DNA from: Marasmius tenuissimus
Lineage: Eukaryota > Basidiomycota > Agaricomycetes > Agaricales > Marasmiaceae
Assembly (NCBI GenBank): GCA_029532415.1
Contig: JAQOTA010000060.1
Span: 1,612,001-1,676,000, forward strand
Reading direction: 5' to 3'
DNA: 64,000 nt
Shown in pieces: positions 10,628-22,487 of the stretch (position 1 is the first letter of the stretch; each line of letters begins with the position of its first letter). A model generated the notes under the pieces. The model worked only from the letters and a program-made list of their open reading frames with translations, had not been told where the DNA came from and did not search any database. A program made the translations under genes and the position numbers.

Positions 10628-13217
10628 TCAAGACAACATGGACACAAGGACAGATTTCATTTTACCATCTCTGATGGCCTGGAACGAAGTAGTATCAGTT
10701 GAGAAAAGGTCTCAATGGCGTCAAAGGTGTAGGGCTTGCTTACCTCGTGAATGATAGAAACATCCTGTCCAACAGTCTGTTCCTCGAACCCGTGCCCATT
10801 GGCAAAGAGGTTGTAGTTTTCAATGCCGTGCATACGGATGCCGAGAGTCTTCCTGACAAACTCGTACATTGGCCTGGTCTTGTTGAGGTACTGACTCGCA
10901 GGCGCGATACCGCGTTTTCCGAATAGATATGCGTTCCGCAACTGCTCATAGAGTGTGGTAGCCCTCGTCGCGAATGCTACCCTGAACTTGGGAATAGCGG
11001 CGAGAGCGCTACCGATTGACTCGCTCTCTGCAAGAGCTAGGGGGGTGAAGAAGTCTAGCAGAACCGTCGAACTCGAGGCCGCGATCTTGTGCATACGGGC
11101 CCCAGAATCCATGGTACTCGAATGTTCCCAAGTGTCAAACATAGCCTTCTTGACGCTCTCGGTAAGGGACTTGAGTTCAGGGTAAGAGAGCTCGCTGTAG
11201 GTTTGCGAAAGCTCTTCACGTATGATGCGGCACATTCCGTCCTTGACCTCTTTCTCAAGAGCCCTAAGATCGAGAGCTAGTTTCAGGTCAGCGATCAGAT
11301 ATCTCAAAGTGGAGGGACGTGTTCCTTACCTTGACAAAGAACGTAGAGGTAGGAAGCAGTCAAAATGGACAAAACCTCCAGTGAGTTGATCGTGGCCCGA
11401 GCAGAGATCAAAGCGAGTGAGCTATTTTGGAGTATGAGCCAAGATTGACCAGGTGATAAGACCCCATCAGGACTCACTTGACCGCCTGGTTGTGCATCTC
11501 GGCAGATTGTATGTGCGTCGAAACCGGAGCAGCGAGGTAGCCGAGCTCCCCGACGTAGGCTGCAGTGGCAATGTCGATTCCCTTTGCGAAATAGTTCAAG
11601 GAAGGATCAGTGGAAGCCATCGAAGGAGGAAGTCCGCGATTCATGTGAGGGTCCATGAGCTCAGCACACTGAGCGAAGAGAATTTTGCCGAGGTGGTGAA
11701 GCGATAAACGAGTCTTCTCCATCGCGTTGGTGACAGCCATAGCCTGGAAGTTACCGCCGTGATGTACGTGTCCGGTCTCGGCGTCCACCAATGGATTATC
11801 AGTAGCTACGGGTGTCGTCATGGATGAGCAACGACAATCGTCGGGAAAGACGAGTTAACGCACTGGAATTGCACTCAAGCGTCACAGTCGCGAGGGATGC
11901 GAGTAAATCCTCTATCTGCGGGCCGATAAATTGGGGGGAAGTTCGTAAGGAATATCTATCCTGTCGGAGAGTACCATCGTCCTCTGCGATCGTGACCTCC
12001 TTTTCCTCCATGATCGCGAGCTGACTGCCCTCCAAGAGATCCCAAATGGTTTTGGCGCATTCCACTTGCCCGGGATGGGGCCGCGCCACATTGTGAATGA
12101 AAGGATCGAACGATCCTCGGTTTCCCAGAAGCGCCTCAACACCCATTGCCGTGCATACTTGACTCAGAATGGTGAGTTGAACGGCATCATTCAATGCCAA
12201 AGACGCCACGGCTGCAGAAAATGCCGTCCCATTGAGGATTCCCAAATGCTCCTTAGAGGCGAGCGGGATTGGATCAATACTGTGAGCTGTCAGGGCGTCA
12301 CGGGAAGACACGATTTGGCGAGAACCGAAAACCCGGGGGCCATTGAAGACACGAATTGAAGGGTTTCCACAGAGTGTCCCGGCGATATAAGAGAGAGGTG
12401 AAAGATCTGCTCAGTGAATTTGAATATCAGCGAATGTCAGATATCAGGAGCACGCGGAGACCTACCCCCGGAGGCTGAGATACTTCCACGCAAAGGGACA
12501 ACAGGGGTGATGTTTGCGGTGAGGAGTTGATTCATCTTCTCAATGAGCTCCCATCTTACCCCAGAGTGGCCTCTGATGAGCGAGTTCATCCGGACCAGAA
12601 TAGCACCTCGAACCCAAGCTTCCGGCATCACGGTTGAGCCGATCGGGTCCAGCAACGGCAAGGCCTCAAGGGGCTCTGTAGAAGAAGGAAGAACGCCCGC
12701 ATGCTGCATCTGCAGAAGGGCGTGACCCAATAGGAGAGGGGAGCTTGTCCTTGTATCTGCACTACCACCAAACCCGGTAGTGACTCCGTAGACACTGATA
12801 CCATTGTCGACTTTATCTGCGAGAGCCTTTCGGCTCTTCTCCATTCTATCCTTGACATCTGACGAATGGTCGAGGCCAACCGAAGCATGGTGACGCGCAG
12901 CAGCAGTCACAGCCGCGATCGAGATGGTTTCACCATCGACCTTGATAGGTCTTCCGGACCTTTGGAGTGGAAAATATTAGTCTGAGATGAATAGCACAAA
13001 CAGAACACACAACGCACTGGTAAGTCTCAAACTCTTTGTGCGAGGCAATAAACTTTGACAACAACGAAGACTGAGGCATCGTCGAGGGCAAAGAAGAGGT
13101 ATCGGATGGAGAAGTGGCAGTGACTTTGACAACGCTAGCATTGTCGAAAAGAGTGTGAACCGCGGATGAAGACCGTCTCCGGAAACGGGTGCGAGTCTCT
13201 GAGGAAAGAGCAACCAT
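10628..13217 (-). CDS. PAL: Phenylalanine ammonia-lyase
   Basis: Converts L-phenylalanine to trans-cinnamate plus ammonia using an autocatalytic MIO cofactor. Key segments are [18 protein letters not shown], the MIO triad Ala-Ser-Gly in [47 protein letters not shown] and [17 protein letters not shown]. An intron falls inside the Asp codon directly after the Ala-Ser-Gly triad (around 12420-12470). The 3' end is easily missed: the frame runs on after SIIHE, but GTAAGC there is a donor, and a last small exon reads [16 protein letters not shown] with its stop at 10628-10630. The N-terminus ([19 protein letters not shown]) is poorly conserved, as usual. In mushrooms the enzyme serves phenylalanine catabolism or supplies cinnamate-derived metabolites. 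Confidence 0.95.
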
Positions 13218-13326
13218 GATCGATGTTGTTGAGGGTGTTTGAAGACGGTCAAAGGAAAAGGGAGAGGCGATGGAGAGCTACCAAGGAGCTGAAGGGGGTG
13301 AGGACTGAAGCGAGGAGAACCAGAGC

Positions 13327-13334
13327 CTCTTATA
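13327..13334 (-). promoter_or_regulatory. TATA-like element upstream of PAL
   Basis: On the minus strand this reads TATAAGAG, about 110 bp before the PAL ATG, a plausible distance for a fungal TATA box with a short leader. Position and sequence are the only support. Confidence 0.4.
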
Positions 13335-14599
13335 CGAGAGAATGAATGAAACGCAAGAGCCAAGGTCCAAGGAACTCTGCAAAATTTTTCAGTCTAGGGT
13401 GAAATAAAGTGAAGGACGAAAGAATGATGATTGACCATTCTGAGAAAGGTGCCGAGATCTATGTACTCGTCCGAGTGAAAAGGGAACAGGATTTGACAAA
13501 CTGAAAGCCATGATGGATGAGGAAAGCGAGCGGTATTCAATTTCGTAGGCAAAATTGCTACCGAGCGTTACTACCTTGCGTCACATCACGACTGAGCAAC
13601 TGTTCCATGTACACAAATATGATTGCCTCGACTGCCCAGCTCTGCCCCCGTTGCTTTCTGTGGAAGAATTCCATGCAACAAAGTCAAATTATCCGTCAAA
13701 ATGGACCCTCAGTCAGAATGAGTTCTCTCTGTTAGACTCTGCCCCCTTCCCCTCGGAAAGTTCCTGGAACCCTGATTGCTTCAACTGAGCAGGTACGCCG
13801 GGAAAACAGCCTCCCCAAGTTTTGCTCCCGTTGTCACCAAGGCTTTGTTTGGAACACTAATTGGCGCTATCTCCATAGCTTCATCCCTCGATAATAAATC
13901 GCCGATACGTATCGTAACGACCCAAAAATTCGTAGCACCGCCTATTAGCATTCATTGAAAATGGGCGCCTCAGGGCCCACGACTCTAGAGCGGGCCTGTA
14001 GTGCGGCAAAAATCGAGTAGAATCGTCATTTGTCGATTCCCAGAAGAGTCTGCTTGGAATCTCCAAGCTGTCGTTGGGGCTCAATAACGCGTCCGATGAG
14101 CTGAGGATCGCTCTCAGCCACTGACGTGGAGAATGTATGTAGGTGAAGGATCTTCTCTTACGAGTTCGACGATAACCTCAAAAGAAGACTAGCACGAGTA
14201 ATCCGCGTCGTTTTCATGAAGAAGCCCAGCCTATCACGTCACCGCAAACATATATCAGAGGTGCGCCCAAGCCTTCGTATTTTTGGAAGGATGTTCTGAC
14301 TCAGTGAACCACTCACTGCACGTCATTTAGTTTACATGAGCTGCCGTAGAGGGAATTTGGTAGGGAATAATGGACATGAGTGATGGACATAGCAGCCTCG
14401 TTGCAAATCTCCTTCAAAGATAACCCACTGTACTCGAGCCAATCCGTATAGAGCGGGAACTCCACGTTGGATGGCTATACTCACAAATAGAAAATTCGCC
14501 GGCTGTACAATTGCTTGTTCCTCGTGTTCAGCCCAGAGCAGTCGAGGTTTCTATTCGTCTTACCACTTAGACCAACTGGGGCCCGATGCTTACGAAGTG

Positions 14600-15121
14600 C
14601 TACCAAGCAGTACGTGCACTAGTTGAACCGATGAGAAAAAAGAAAAAGCTCTCCAAGGAAATGCCCGTCCCCGCATGAAACGAAACCTCGAATTCACTTC
14701 GTATACCGGAGTTTACGTCCCGGCGATGTTGAGGGCGTCTGGGAGAACTGGCCATCCCATAAGCGATACGTGACGGGGGTCGAGAATACGCGCGGAAGGT
14801 CGGAAAATTCGAAGCCGCAATAGACTGCAGGACGGTGTGGAGTGTTGGTTCGTTTTGGGCACAAAGGGCACTCACCAACAATCGGATTCTTCCGTTCACC
14901 CGAGCGGGTTGTAGGTCCCTTATAGAGTCACACGTTTCAGCACACCAGCCCAGGCCCGGGCAAACCCTTAAGTTTGAAAAAATTTGAGGAATGTTGGGGT
15001 CGTGACTCAGCGTATACAGAATTCCCGCCACACAGTAGTCATTGGTGACCGTACACAAACCCTGTTTCGCGTGGCCATAGTCGCGTAGAGCGGATCGACA
15101 CTCGACCCTATCATAGTTCAT
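14600..15121 (-). CDS. Uncertain single-exon ORF, no recognised family
   Basis: From the ATG at 15121 the frame stays open for 173 codons without an intron, which is unusual here because real genes are intron-dense. The product is Cys-rich in its first half (for example GLCTVTNDYCVAG and RVCPGLGWCAETCDS) and Arg/Ser-rich later. There is no signal peptide or membrane segment apart from a short Phe run near the end. It may be a chance frame, a recent orphan gene, or part of a larger unrecognised gene. Confidence 0.2.
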   Translation of the reverse strand: MNYDRVECRSALRDYGHAKQGLCTVTNDYCVAGILYTLSHDPNIPQIFSNLRVCPGLGWCAETCDSIRDLQPARVNGRIRLLVSALCAQNEPTLHTVLQSIAASNFPTFRAYSRPPSRIAYGMASSPRRPQHRRDVNSGIRSEFEVSFHAGTGISLESFFFFLIGSTSARTAW

Positions 15122-15270
15122 GGCGCAAAAACCCTCCCTGAGATTGAGGTGATACAACAGCTTGTGTTACCGTACATCTTGATACAACCCAAAACTACAA
15201 CAAAGACCAGACCTATAAATTGAGATTTATGAGATATGAATTGAAAGACGGAACGGAAGTATACAACCTT

Positions 15271-16900
15271 TCAAGTTAATCGCATAACAATCATTTGGTC
15301 TTTCATCTTCTGTGTGGTGCGTTTGCCACATGCGCTAGTTCGTTCATGCCTCATCCTGGCGTCGGGACGAGACAAGTCGGCGTTACAATATGTACATCTC
15401 GTTGGAATGTCCTTGTCCTTGTTCTGCAACATCAGGGCTTCAGGTGAGTCTCGATGTATAGCGGCATTCATGACATGACGGCGGACGTCGTTTTTTCGGG
15501 TAAACGTCTCTTTACATCCTGCTACCAAGCACGGGTAACGGTTTGTCTTCCGCTTCTTCTTGACGGTTGGACTACCTGACACGTCTCCTTTGGAAGGGTT
15601 TTCCGCGCCAGGATCCCACTCCTCGTCACCTTCATCGTCTGAGCCTTGAGCGGGCCTCTTTGTCGCTCGTTTGGATGATTTTCTATTGGCTGGAGACTCA
15701 TCCCTCTCAAGACCGCTGACTGTATTGGATTTCGGTCTTCCTCGAGGGTTTCGTCCCGGGACGAAGGGCGATAAATGTGAATCTTGCGGAGCTTGTGGTA
15801 GTAACAGTGACTTAGGTAGAGGATGTAGGTGTGGTGGGGGAGGTAATCGCGGCGGAGGAACTATCGCACTAGTTCGTGGCGGCAGCGGGGCCCTGGGTCC
15901 CGGAGGTCTCGCATGACCATCGTACTGTAGCCGTTCTGAATAGTAGGGGTCGACCATTGAGAGATGAACTGGGGAGTAGGGGTGAGAGGTCCCATTTTCG
16001 AGACATAAATCTGCGAGTTCCGACGACGGAATGCCACTGTCACAGTCAGCATCGTAGTCATCGTCAACGTGTCTCCTTTGCTTTCCTTGTGCCTTCGCAC
16101 TCAAGGACAGAGAATCAGGAGAGTATCGCGAAGGGGAGTGTGGATCCAGAGGAAAGAGGCGGGTGTCAAAGTCCAATGAAGACACGTAGCGGGAGGTGGA
16201 GTATTTTTCTGCATCGTTCCGGTCCGGGCATGGATAATTACCTCTGGTATATGAGGTCACATAGGTGCCGGTATCCCTCGAGAGAGGGAAGCCTGGAGAA
16301 GTAGGCCCAGAGAGCGAGCATGGCGGACTGGTTTCGCGGTATGGGGGGTTCCTGTAGTCAAACGGAGATGGATTGCTGGTGTAGGCACTACTAGGGCCAA
16401 TGATATACGGATGTGGCGACGTTGCACGCGACGGGGAGTCAAATTTAGCAGGCTGGAGGGTGTAAGTCGGGTATACCATTGAAGTGTCGTCCGAGGAAGC
16501 GCTGTGCTGGCTTGAACTACGTGACGCTGACCGTCGATGCGTCCGTTTCGGATAGTATTTGTGAAAATCTGACTCGTAGCCGTCTGGTACTGGAGGTATG
16601 ATGCTTGTGTTCTCCCCTAGGAAGAATTCCTTCTGCGATTCGGAGGGAAAAATGTCAAGATATTGGAATTGAAAACGACCTCGAACAACTCACCTTACTT
16701 CGCCCCGGACGCTCACTCTTCTCTTCGGCCTCGCCTTCATCGTCATGATGTCCCTCTGACCGACCTAACGGTTTAGTCGTTCCTCCCGATGACTCGGCCA
16801 TGTAGCGTATCGAATCACCATATGGCTGAGTTATACCCGACTGCACTGAGCTCTCAAAACTCTCGTGACTCTGTTGCCAATTTCCCCTAGCCATATCCAT
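15271..16900 (-). CDS. C2H2-type zinc finger transcription factor
   Basis: Two exons join at GRSK|KEFFLGENTS (intron about 16643-16703). The long N-terminal part is low-complexity and rich in Pro, Ser, Tyr and Arg, including a proline run around PPRLPPPPHLHPLP, typical of regulators. A basic stretch (KKKRKTNR) precedes a C-terminal zinc finger: YPCLVAGCKETFTRKNDV followed by RRHVMNAAIH, that is C-x4-C-x12-H-x5-H. A second degenerate unit CTYCNADLSRPDARMRHERT lies near the end. Basidiomycete regulators of this layout are common but mostly uncharacterised. The start is taken at 16900; 16894 is also in frame, and a further upstream exon starting MASTHDITSDG (about 16976) is possible but no consistent splice was found. 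Nuclear function is inferred. Confidence 0.75.
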
Positions 16901-18012
16901 CTCAGCGTCAGAAGCGACATCGCAAGTCTACGGATGATGGAGCCTCACCGTCGCTTGTGATGTCGTGTGTGCTGGCCATTGTTGTCTTGATGAATGTCTT
17001 TGTCATGGACAACATCAGAGGACATGGCCGTAGGTGGTCAAAGTCGGGAAGTGAGAGTGGAATATGAATGTAGCGCCGTTTACTTTCACATCCCTCCTTA
17101 TTATGTGGGCTTCTTTGATCTTGTGGGTGTCCGATCACGCGAATCATGATCACTTCAATGTCAAGCAACTATCACAGCTCAAAAGATCCACAATAACTAG
17201 AACAAAATAATTATAAGAAACGAAACACTAGGATCTCTACGGACACAGCTCTGATGCAGGCTGGCGGTGGGACATAAGTTTGCGAACCTTATTGTTTATT
17301 TGCTTTCAGAATTGAGTTTTTGAACTGCACCACGGTGGCGCAACTGATCAGAGATATGCCGGGCCAGGAGAAAGCGGAGAACTTGAACCGCCGTGAGCTA
17401 AAAGTAGTGAGCCATGCATAGGACGTTGTTGCCTGAAAGATCATTGGACTTGAGGCGAGGTGAGACCGTCAGAGAGGAAGGAAATATCCTGCTTGAACCT
17501 GCAATCCGGGCCTAGAGACCCCACATGCCTCACATGGTACATGTGGCGCCCTCTATTGAATCCGAAGAATAGAATTACGCCACTCTTTGCCGTGCTGTGG
17601 ATTTCTTCCTTTGGATGCACTACGCTAAGTAACTGAGAGCAACCGGTATACAAGTTTGCGGAATAGAAAGCCACAATTTACATCAAAGCTTGGGAGGTGA
17701 GCTGCGGAGGGCAACTGCGGGATGAGAGAAGTTGGAGAAGTTAGTCAAAATTTGAGCGCCGGCATGTTCTGCGCCGCACTTGGTGTGGGAATCTTGTCAA
17801 ACTGCATAGCTTTTGATCAGCCGCCGATCAGCATCCGGTCCGGTGCCGGTGGCAGTTCTGCAGCCTGCTTCAGCCAGCACGTGACTTGGGCGCTCTCCGC
17901 GAGGTCCTATCAGTGTCCTGCAGTGTGTGTATTGTTGAAGACGACCAGCTCGACGGCACTTCCAACAACGTAGAGCCTTTGCCTGTGTAGTCGGAATTGC
18001 TGTATCCCCACA
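16901..18012. other. Divergent intergenic region, C2H2 gene / FCF1
   Basis: This holds the 5' flank of the minus-strand regulator and of plus-strand FCF1. No coding exon, RNA gene or repeat was recognised. Small open frames at 17722-17973 (plus) and 17441-17674 (minus) have no supporting motif. Confidence 0.5.
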
Positions 18013-18885
18013 ATGGTACGATATACAACTATCTCTTTGTCGCTCCCTTGCTCATCATTCAACTCAGGGCAAAGTCAAGAAAACAAAAAAATTTGCGGCT
18101 GTAAAGCGAATGCTCAATCCCAACGACATTCGACTGTGCGCTCGATCCCATATCTCTTGCGAATCATAGCCATTGATATTCTACTCATTAGTAAGGAAAA
18201 CCAATTGAAACAAAAGAAGAAGGAGGAGGAAGAAAAAGCAAAGGCGGTTCGAAGAGTGTAAGTGTCCCAAGTTCCATGGACACAGGACGCACACTTACAG
18301 CGATTCCCAACTGCAGAGCTCCCGTTGCTTCATCTCTCTTCCTGGCCCATAACACAGCTCTAGTGCCACCTTATCGCGTCCTCATAGACACCAACTTTAT
18401 CAATTTCAGCCTCCAGAACAAGTTGGAGCTCATCAGCGGAATGATGGACTGCCTCTTCGCAAAGTGTGCGCTCAATCTTCTCTGTTACGCCAAATCCGAC
18501 CCGAGATTGACTCAGACTGGTTCTCAGGTATCCCGTGTGTAACCGATTGTGTAATGGCTGAATTAGAGAAACTGGGGCACAAATATCGAGTCGCCTTGCG
18601 GTGCGTGATTCTATCTGTTGTGGGTGATGCGGTTCCGCCGTTCTTACTGGTCAATGCAGAGTTGCTCGAGATCCTCGATTCGAACGCCTCACATGCAACC
18701 ATCCGGGAACCTATGCGGACGACTGCCTCGTCCAGCGGGTCACTGCACACAAGTGCTTTATCGTCGCAACTTGTGACAGGGAACTACGACGACGTATACG
18801 CCAAATACCAGGCATCCCGTTGATGTATATTGTTAGAAGACGATACGCGATAGAACGCCTTCCGGACCAGGGTGCTCCCTCATGA
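18013..18885 (+). CDS. FCF1: rRNA-processing protein FCF1/UTP24 (PIN-domain nuclease)
   Basis: Component of the small-subunit processome that cleaves pre-rRNA in the nucleolus. The spliced product starts [18 protein letters not shown], where the initiator ATG is a 3-nt coding exon cut by an intron directly after it (18016-18067). It then reads [54 protein letters not shown] and ends [13 protein letters not shown]. The acidic PIN-domain residues (Asp in LIDTN, Glu in MAELE, Asp in YADD and ATCD) are all present. Five introns (52-62 nt) leave exactly 194 codons plus stop, the usual family length. The acceptor of exon 4 is at 18317, not the earlier CAG at 18298-18300, because only that restores the VAPVASSLF frame. 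Confidence 0.95.
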
Positions 18886-19208
18886 AAACCTCGGCCTCAG
18901 ACACTGTCCATTTTCCCACTGCAAAAGTATTTTACGTGTACCAATGATTTGTGGTGAGCGCTCCGCGTATCTATAAAGTCAATGCTATGATGAGCTGACC
19001 CCTCGTGGTGTGCAGGATTATTTAGCTTGTACGCTTCTTTCACGAAGAAAAGTCATAATCGTGTATTGTTCATCAATCGATCTTCGAAACTCTTTTGAAT
19101 GAAATTACAACGCAAGTGAACGGATCCTATGATAAGTACGTGTTATGAGTGTCGATCCCCGAAGTAAATGGAGTCCATCATGAGATAGCCAACTTGAGAC
19201 TTGAGTCC
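18886..19208. other. Convergent 3' intergenic region
   Basis: AT-rich sequence between the converging 3' ends of FCF1 and the LITAF-domain gene. Nothing else was recognised. Confidence 0.6.
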
Positions 19209-19748
19209 TCAGCCACAAAGCCCATCATTTATAACCTTGCCGCATCGACTACACTTGACTCGCCTGTCTAGCAAACAAAGTCCAACACCCAAGGGGAACC
19301 ACAAAACTGCAGCCAGAACGCCTATGCGCCGTGCAGTGAGTGAATGAATCAATACTTTGCATGAAGCTTCTGAGAAGGTGGAGCCACATACCGAGTATCC
19401 CAAAGCTCGATTCATGAATGTGCTTCCCTGATTGCAAACAGACCATTTCGGGGTGGTCTGGGGGTAGCAAGGATGCTACACGGTCACCAGTTAGGGGGTT
19501 TGTATAGTGATAGACTGTTGTAGGTGGTGCGTCTGTAGGATGGGGGGTATAAGACGGTCCAGCGACTGCGTAGGAAGGCGCCTGCATCACAGGAGGCTGC
19601 TGGGGTGCGACGGGGGCCTTCTTGACATCCTGTTGGGGCACAGCTGTGACAGACCTTCAGATTCGCTCTGGTAGTGGTAATATCTATATTGGGGGCACTC
19701 ACTGTCGTTGGCAGTAGCGAGATCGTACGAAGGTGGCTTGTCGCCCAT
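19209..19748 (-). CDS. LITAF-domain (CDIP-like) membrane-associated protein
   Basis: The C-terminal domain has the LITAF pattern: a first Cys in HPEMVCLQSGKHIHES, a hydrophobic membrane-insertion segment VLAAVLWFPLGVGLCLLD, then RRVKCSRCGKVINDGLCG. The segment dips into endosomal/lysosomal membranes in known members. The N-terminus is Pro/Gln/Tyr-rich with PPSYDLATAND, a PPxY-like motif that binds WW-domain ubiquitin ligases in related proteins. Three exons are clear. The start is uncertain: the ATG at 19748 gives MGDKPPSYD, but a Thr-rich coding-like exon at about 19801-19945 (GRLNTSFSGVAQHKPPFT) joins in frame upstream through a GTGAGT intron, so the protein may begin near 20031. Confidence 0.8.
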
Positions 19749-20056
19749 ATCTGACTGTGAAAGATCGTCAATAGTTAACATTTGAGAGTCGCCGAGGCTA
19801 CTCACTGTGGTTGTATGGGTAGTAGTGGTGGTTCGAGTGAAAGGTGGTTTATGCTGCGCAACACCACTGAACGACGTATTTAGTCTCCCAGGCGGCGCCG
19901 CAGCAATCTCACGGATGTCGGGGGCTGTGCGCTGGCTGTGCAGAGCGATCACTCTATCACGTGGTGTCCCTGATAGAGAACTCGCTTCAATTTTTTTTTC
20001 TCAACTCACAGGCTCACACTTCTTCCTTCATCTTTCCGTATCTCTCTTCACTAATC
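19749..20056. promoter_or_regulatory. Short divergent promoter region, LITAF gene / PRMT1
   Basis: Only about 300 bp separate the two divergent start codons, and part of this may itself be a 5' exon of the LITAF gene. It contains T-rich and CT-rich tracts (around 19990-20045) just before the PRMT1 ATG, as is common in basidiomycete promoters. Confidence 0.4.
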
Positions 20057-21598
<1,542 letters not shown>

Positions 21599-22487
21599 GT
21601 CTCTTGCTCTTGCTCCCCGCGGGTTTTATCTATTTCGGTTTCTCTCTTTGTCGCCTTCTGTTGCGCTTTGCATATCCGCATGGAGCCCATTGGGACGAGA
21701 ACTCGTAAGCTGATTCGGTTGGCTGGCTAGGTCATGATCTGTGTAAAGAGGCCTTTCTCGCTTCTGCCTCCTGTTGGGGTTGCCGTTGAGTCGTTTAGTG
21801 TTCGATCTATTCCAGGGAAAGTGGGAGTTGCGCTTCGGTTACTCACTGAGCTGAGTAGTCTAACGCGATTCCCCCACACTTTGCGACTTCTTCATGCTCT
21901 TTGCTTCATTCCATATCTGACAACTATACCCGACAAATTTTGCCTTACTATCTTGATACCTTGAACTCACGGCTAAACCTTCCTTTCAGGTATTAACACC
22001 ATACACTAGTATCCTCTCGTATCTCTCGCATTTCTACATCTGCAATGCGTGCACATCTCTTCTTCCAAAATGTACTACCATATACTCAGTCACCCTGTCG
22101 GTTGGTTCCCGTGTGTTCGTTGTCATAATGAATCGAATAATGTCACTATAGAATCTAGATATGATCACCTCCGTGTTATTCCAAGGCTCGAAGCTCGCTA
22201 TGCATGTTATATCTTTTCATTGGGTAATTACGAGAAGGTGGTATATGTACATACTACATGTATCTGAATGCTTATCTATGGAAAACGAGTGTAAGTAAGT
22301 GACCTATAGGTAATGTAAATGCCAAAGCTGCAAAAAGTACACGGTATACAACAAAAGGGTCAAAATGTACATGTATGTGACAGAACAACGCGAAAAAGAG
22401 GAAGAAAATGCCATTATTAAGTATAAACATAATTCATAACCGCAACTCTCCAAGAGAAAGGGAGAAAAATCTATATCTATCAGCAAA
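21599..22487. other. 3' flank of PRMT1 and convergent intergenic region
   Basis: This may include a long last PRMT1 intron (21595-21989) and its tiny final exon. Beyond that it is AT-rich convergent 3' sequence shared with the F-box gene. No gene was recognised. Confidence 0.5.

Larger units (their letters stand above)
13218..15270. other. Intergenic region between PAL and the C2H2 gene
   Basis: PAL's upstream region occupies the left part. No exon chain or known family was recognised. One minus-strand open frame at 14600-15121 is listed separately with low confidence. Confidence 0.5.

Noticed and set aside
10657..10720. PAL ending at 10657 by simple read-through
   Set aside because: The read-through tail is unlike PAL; a GTAAGC donor and a last exon ending at 10628 restore the family C-terminus.
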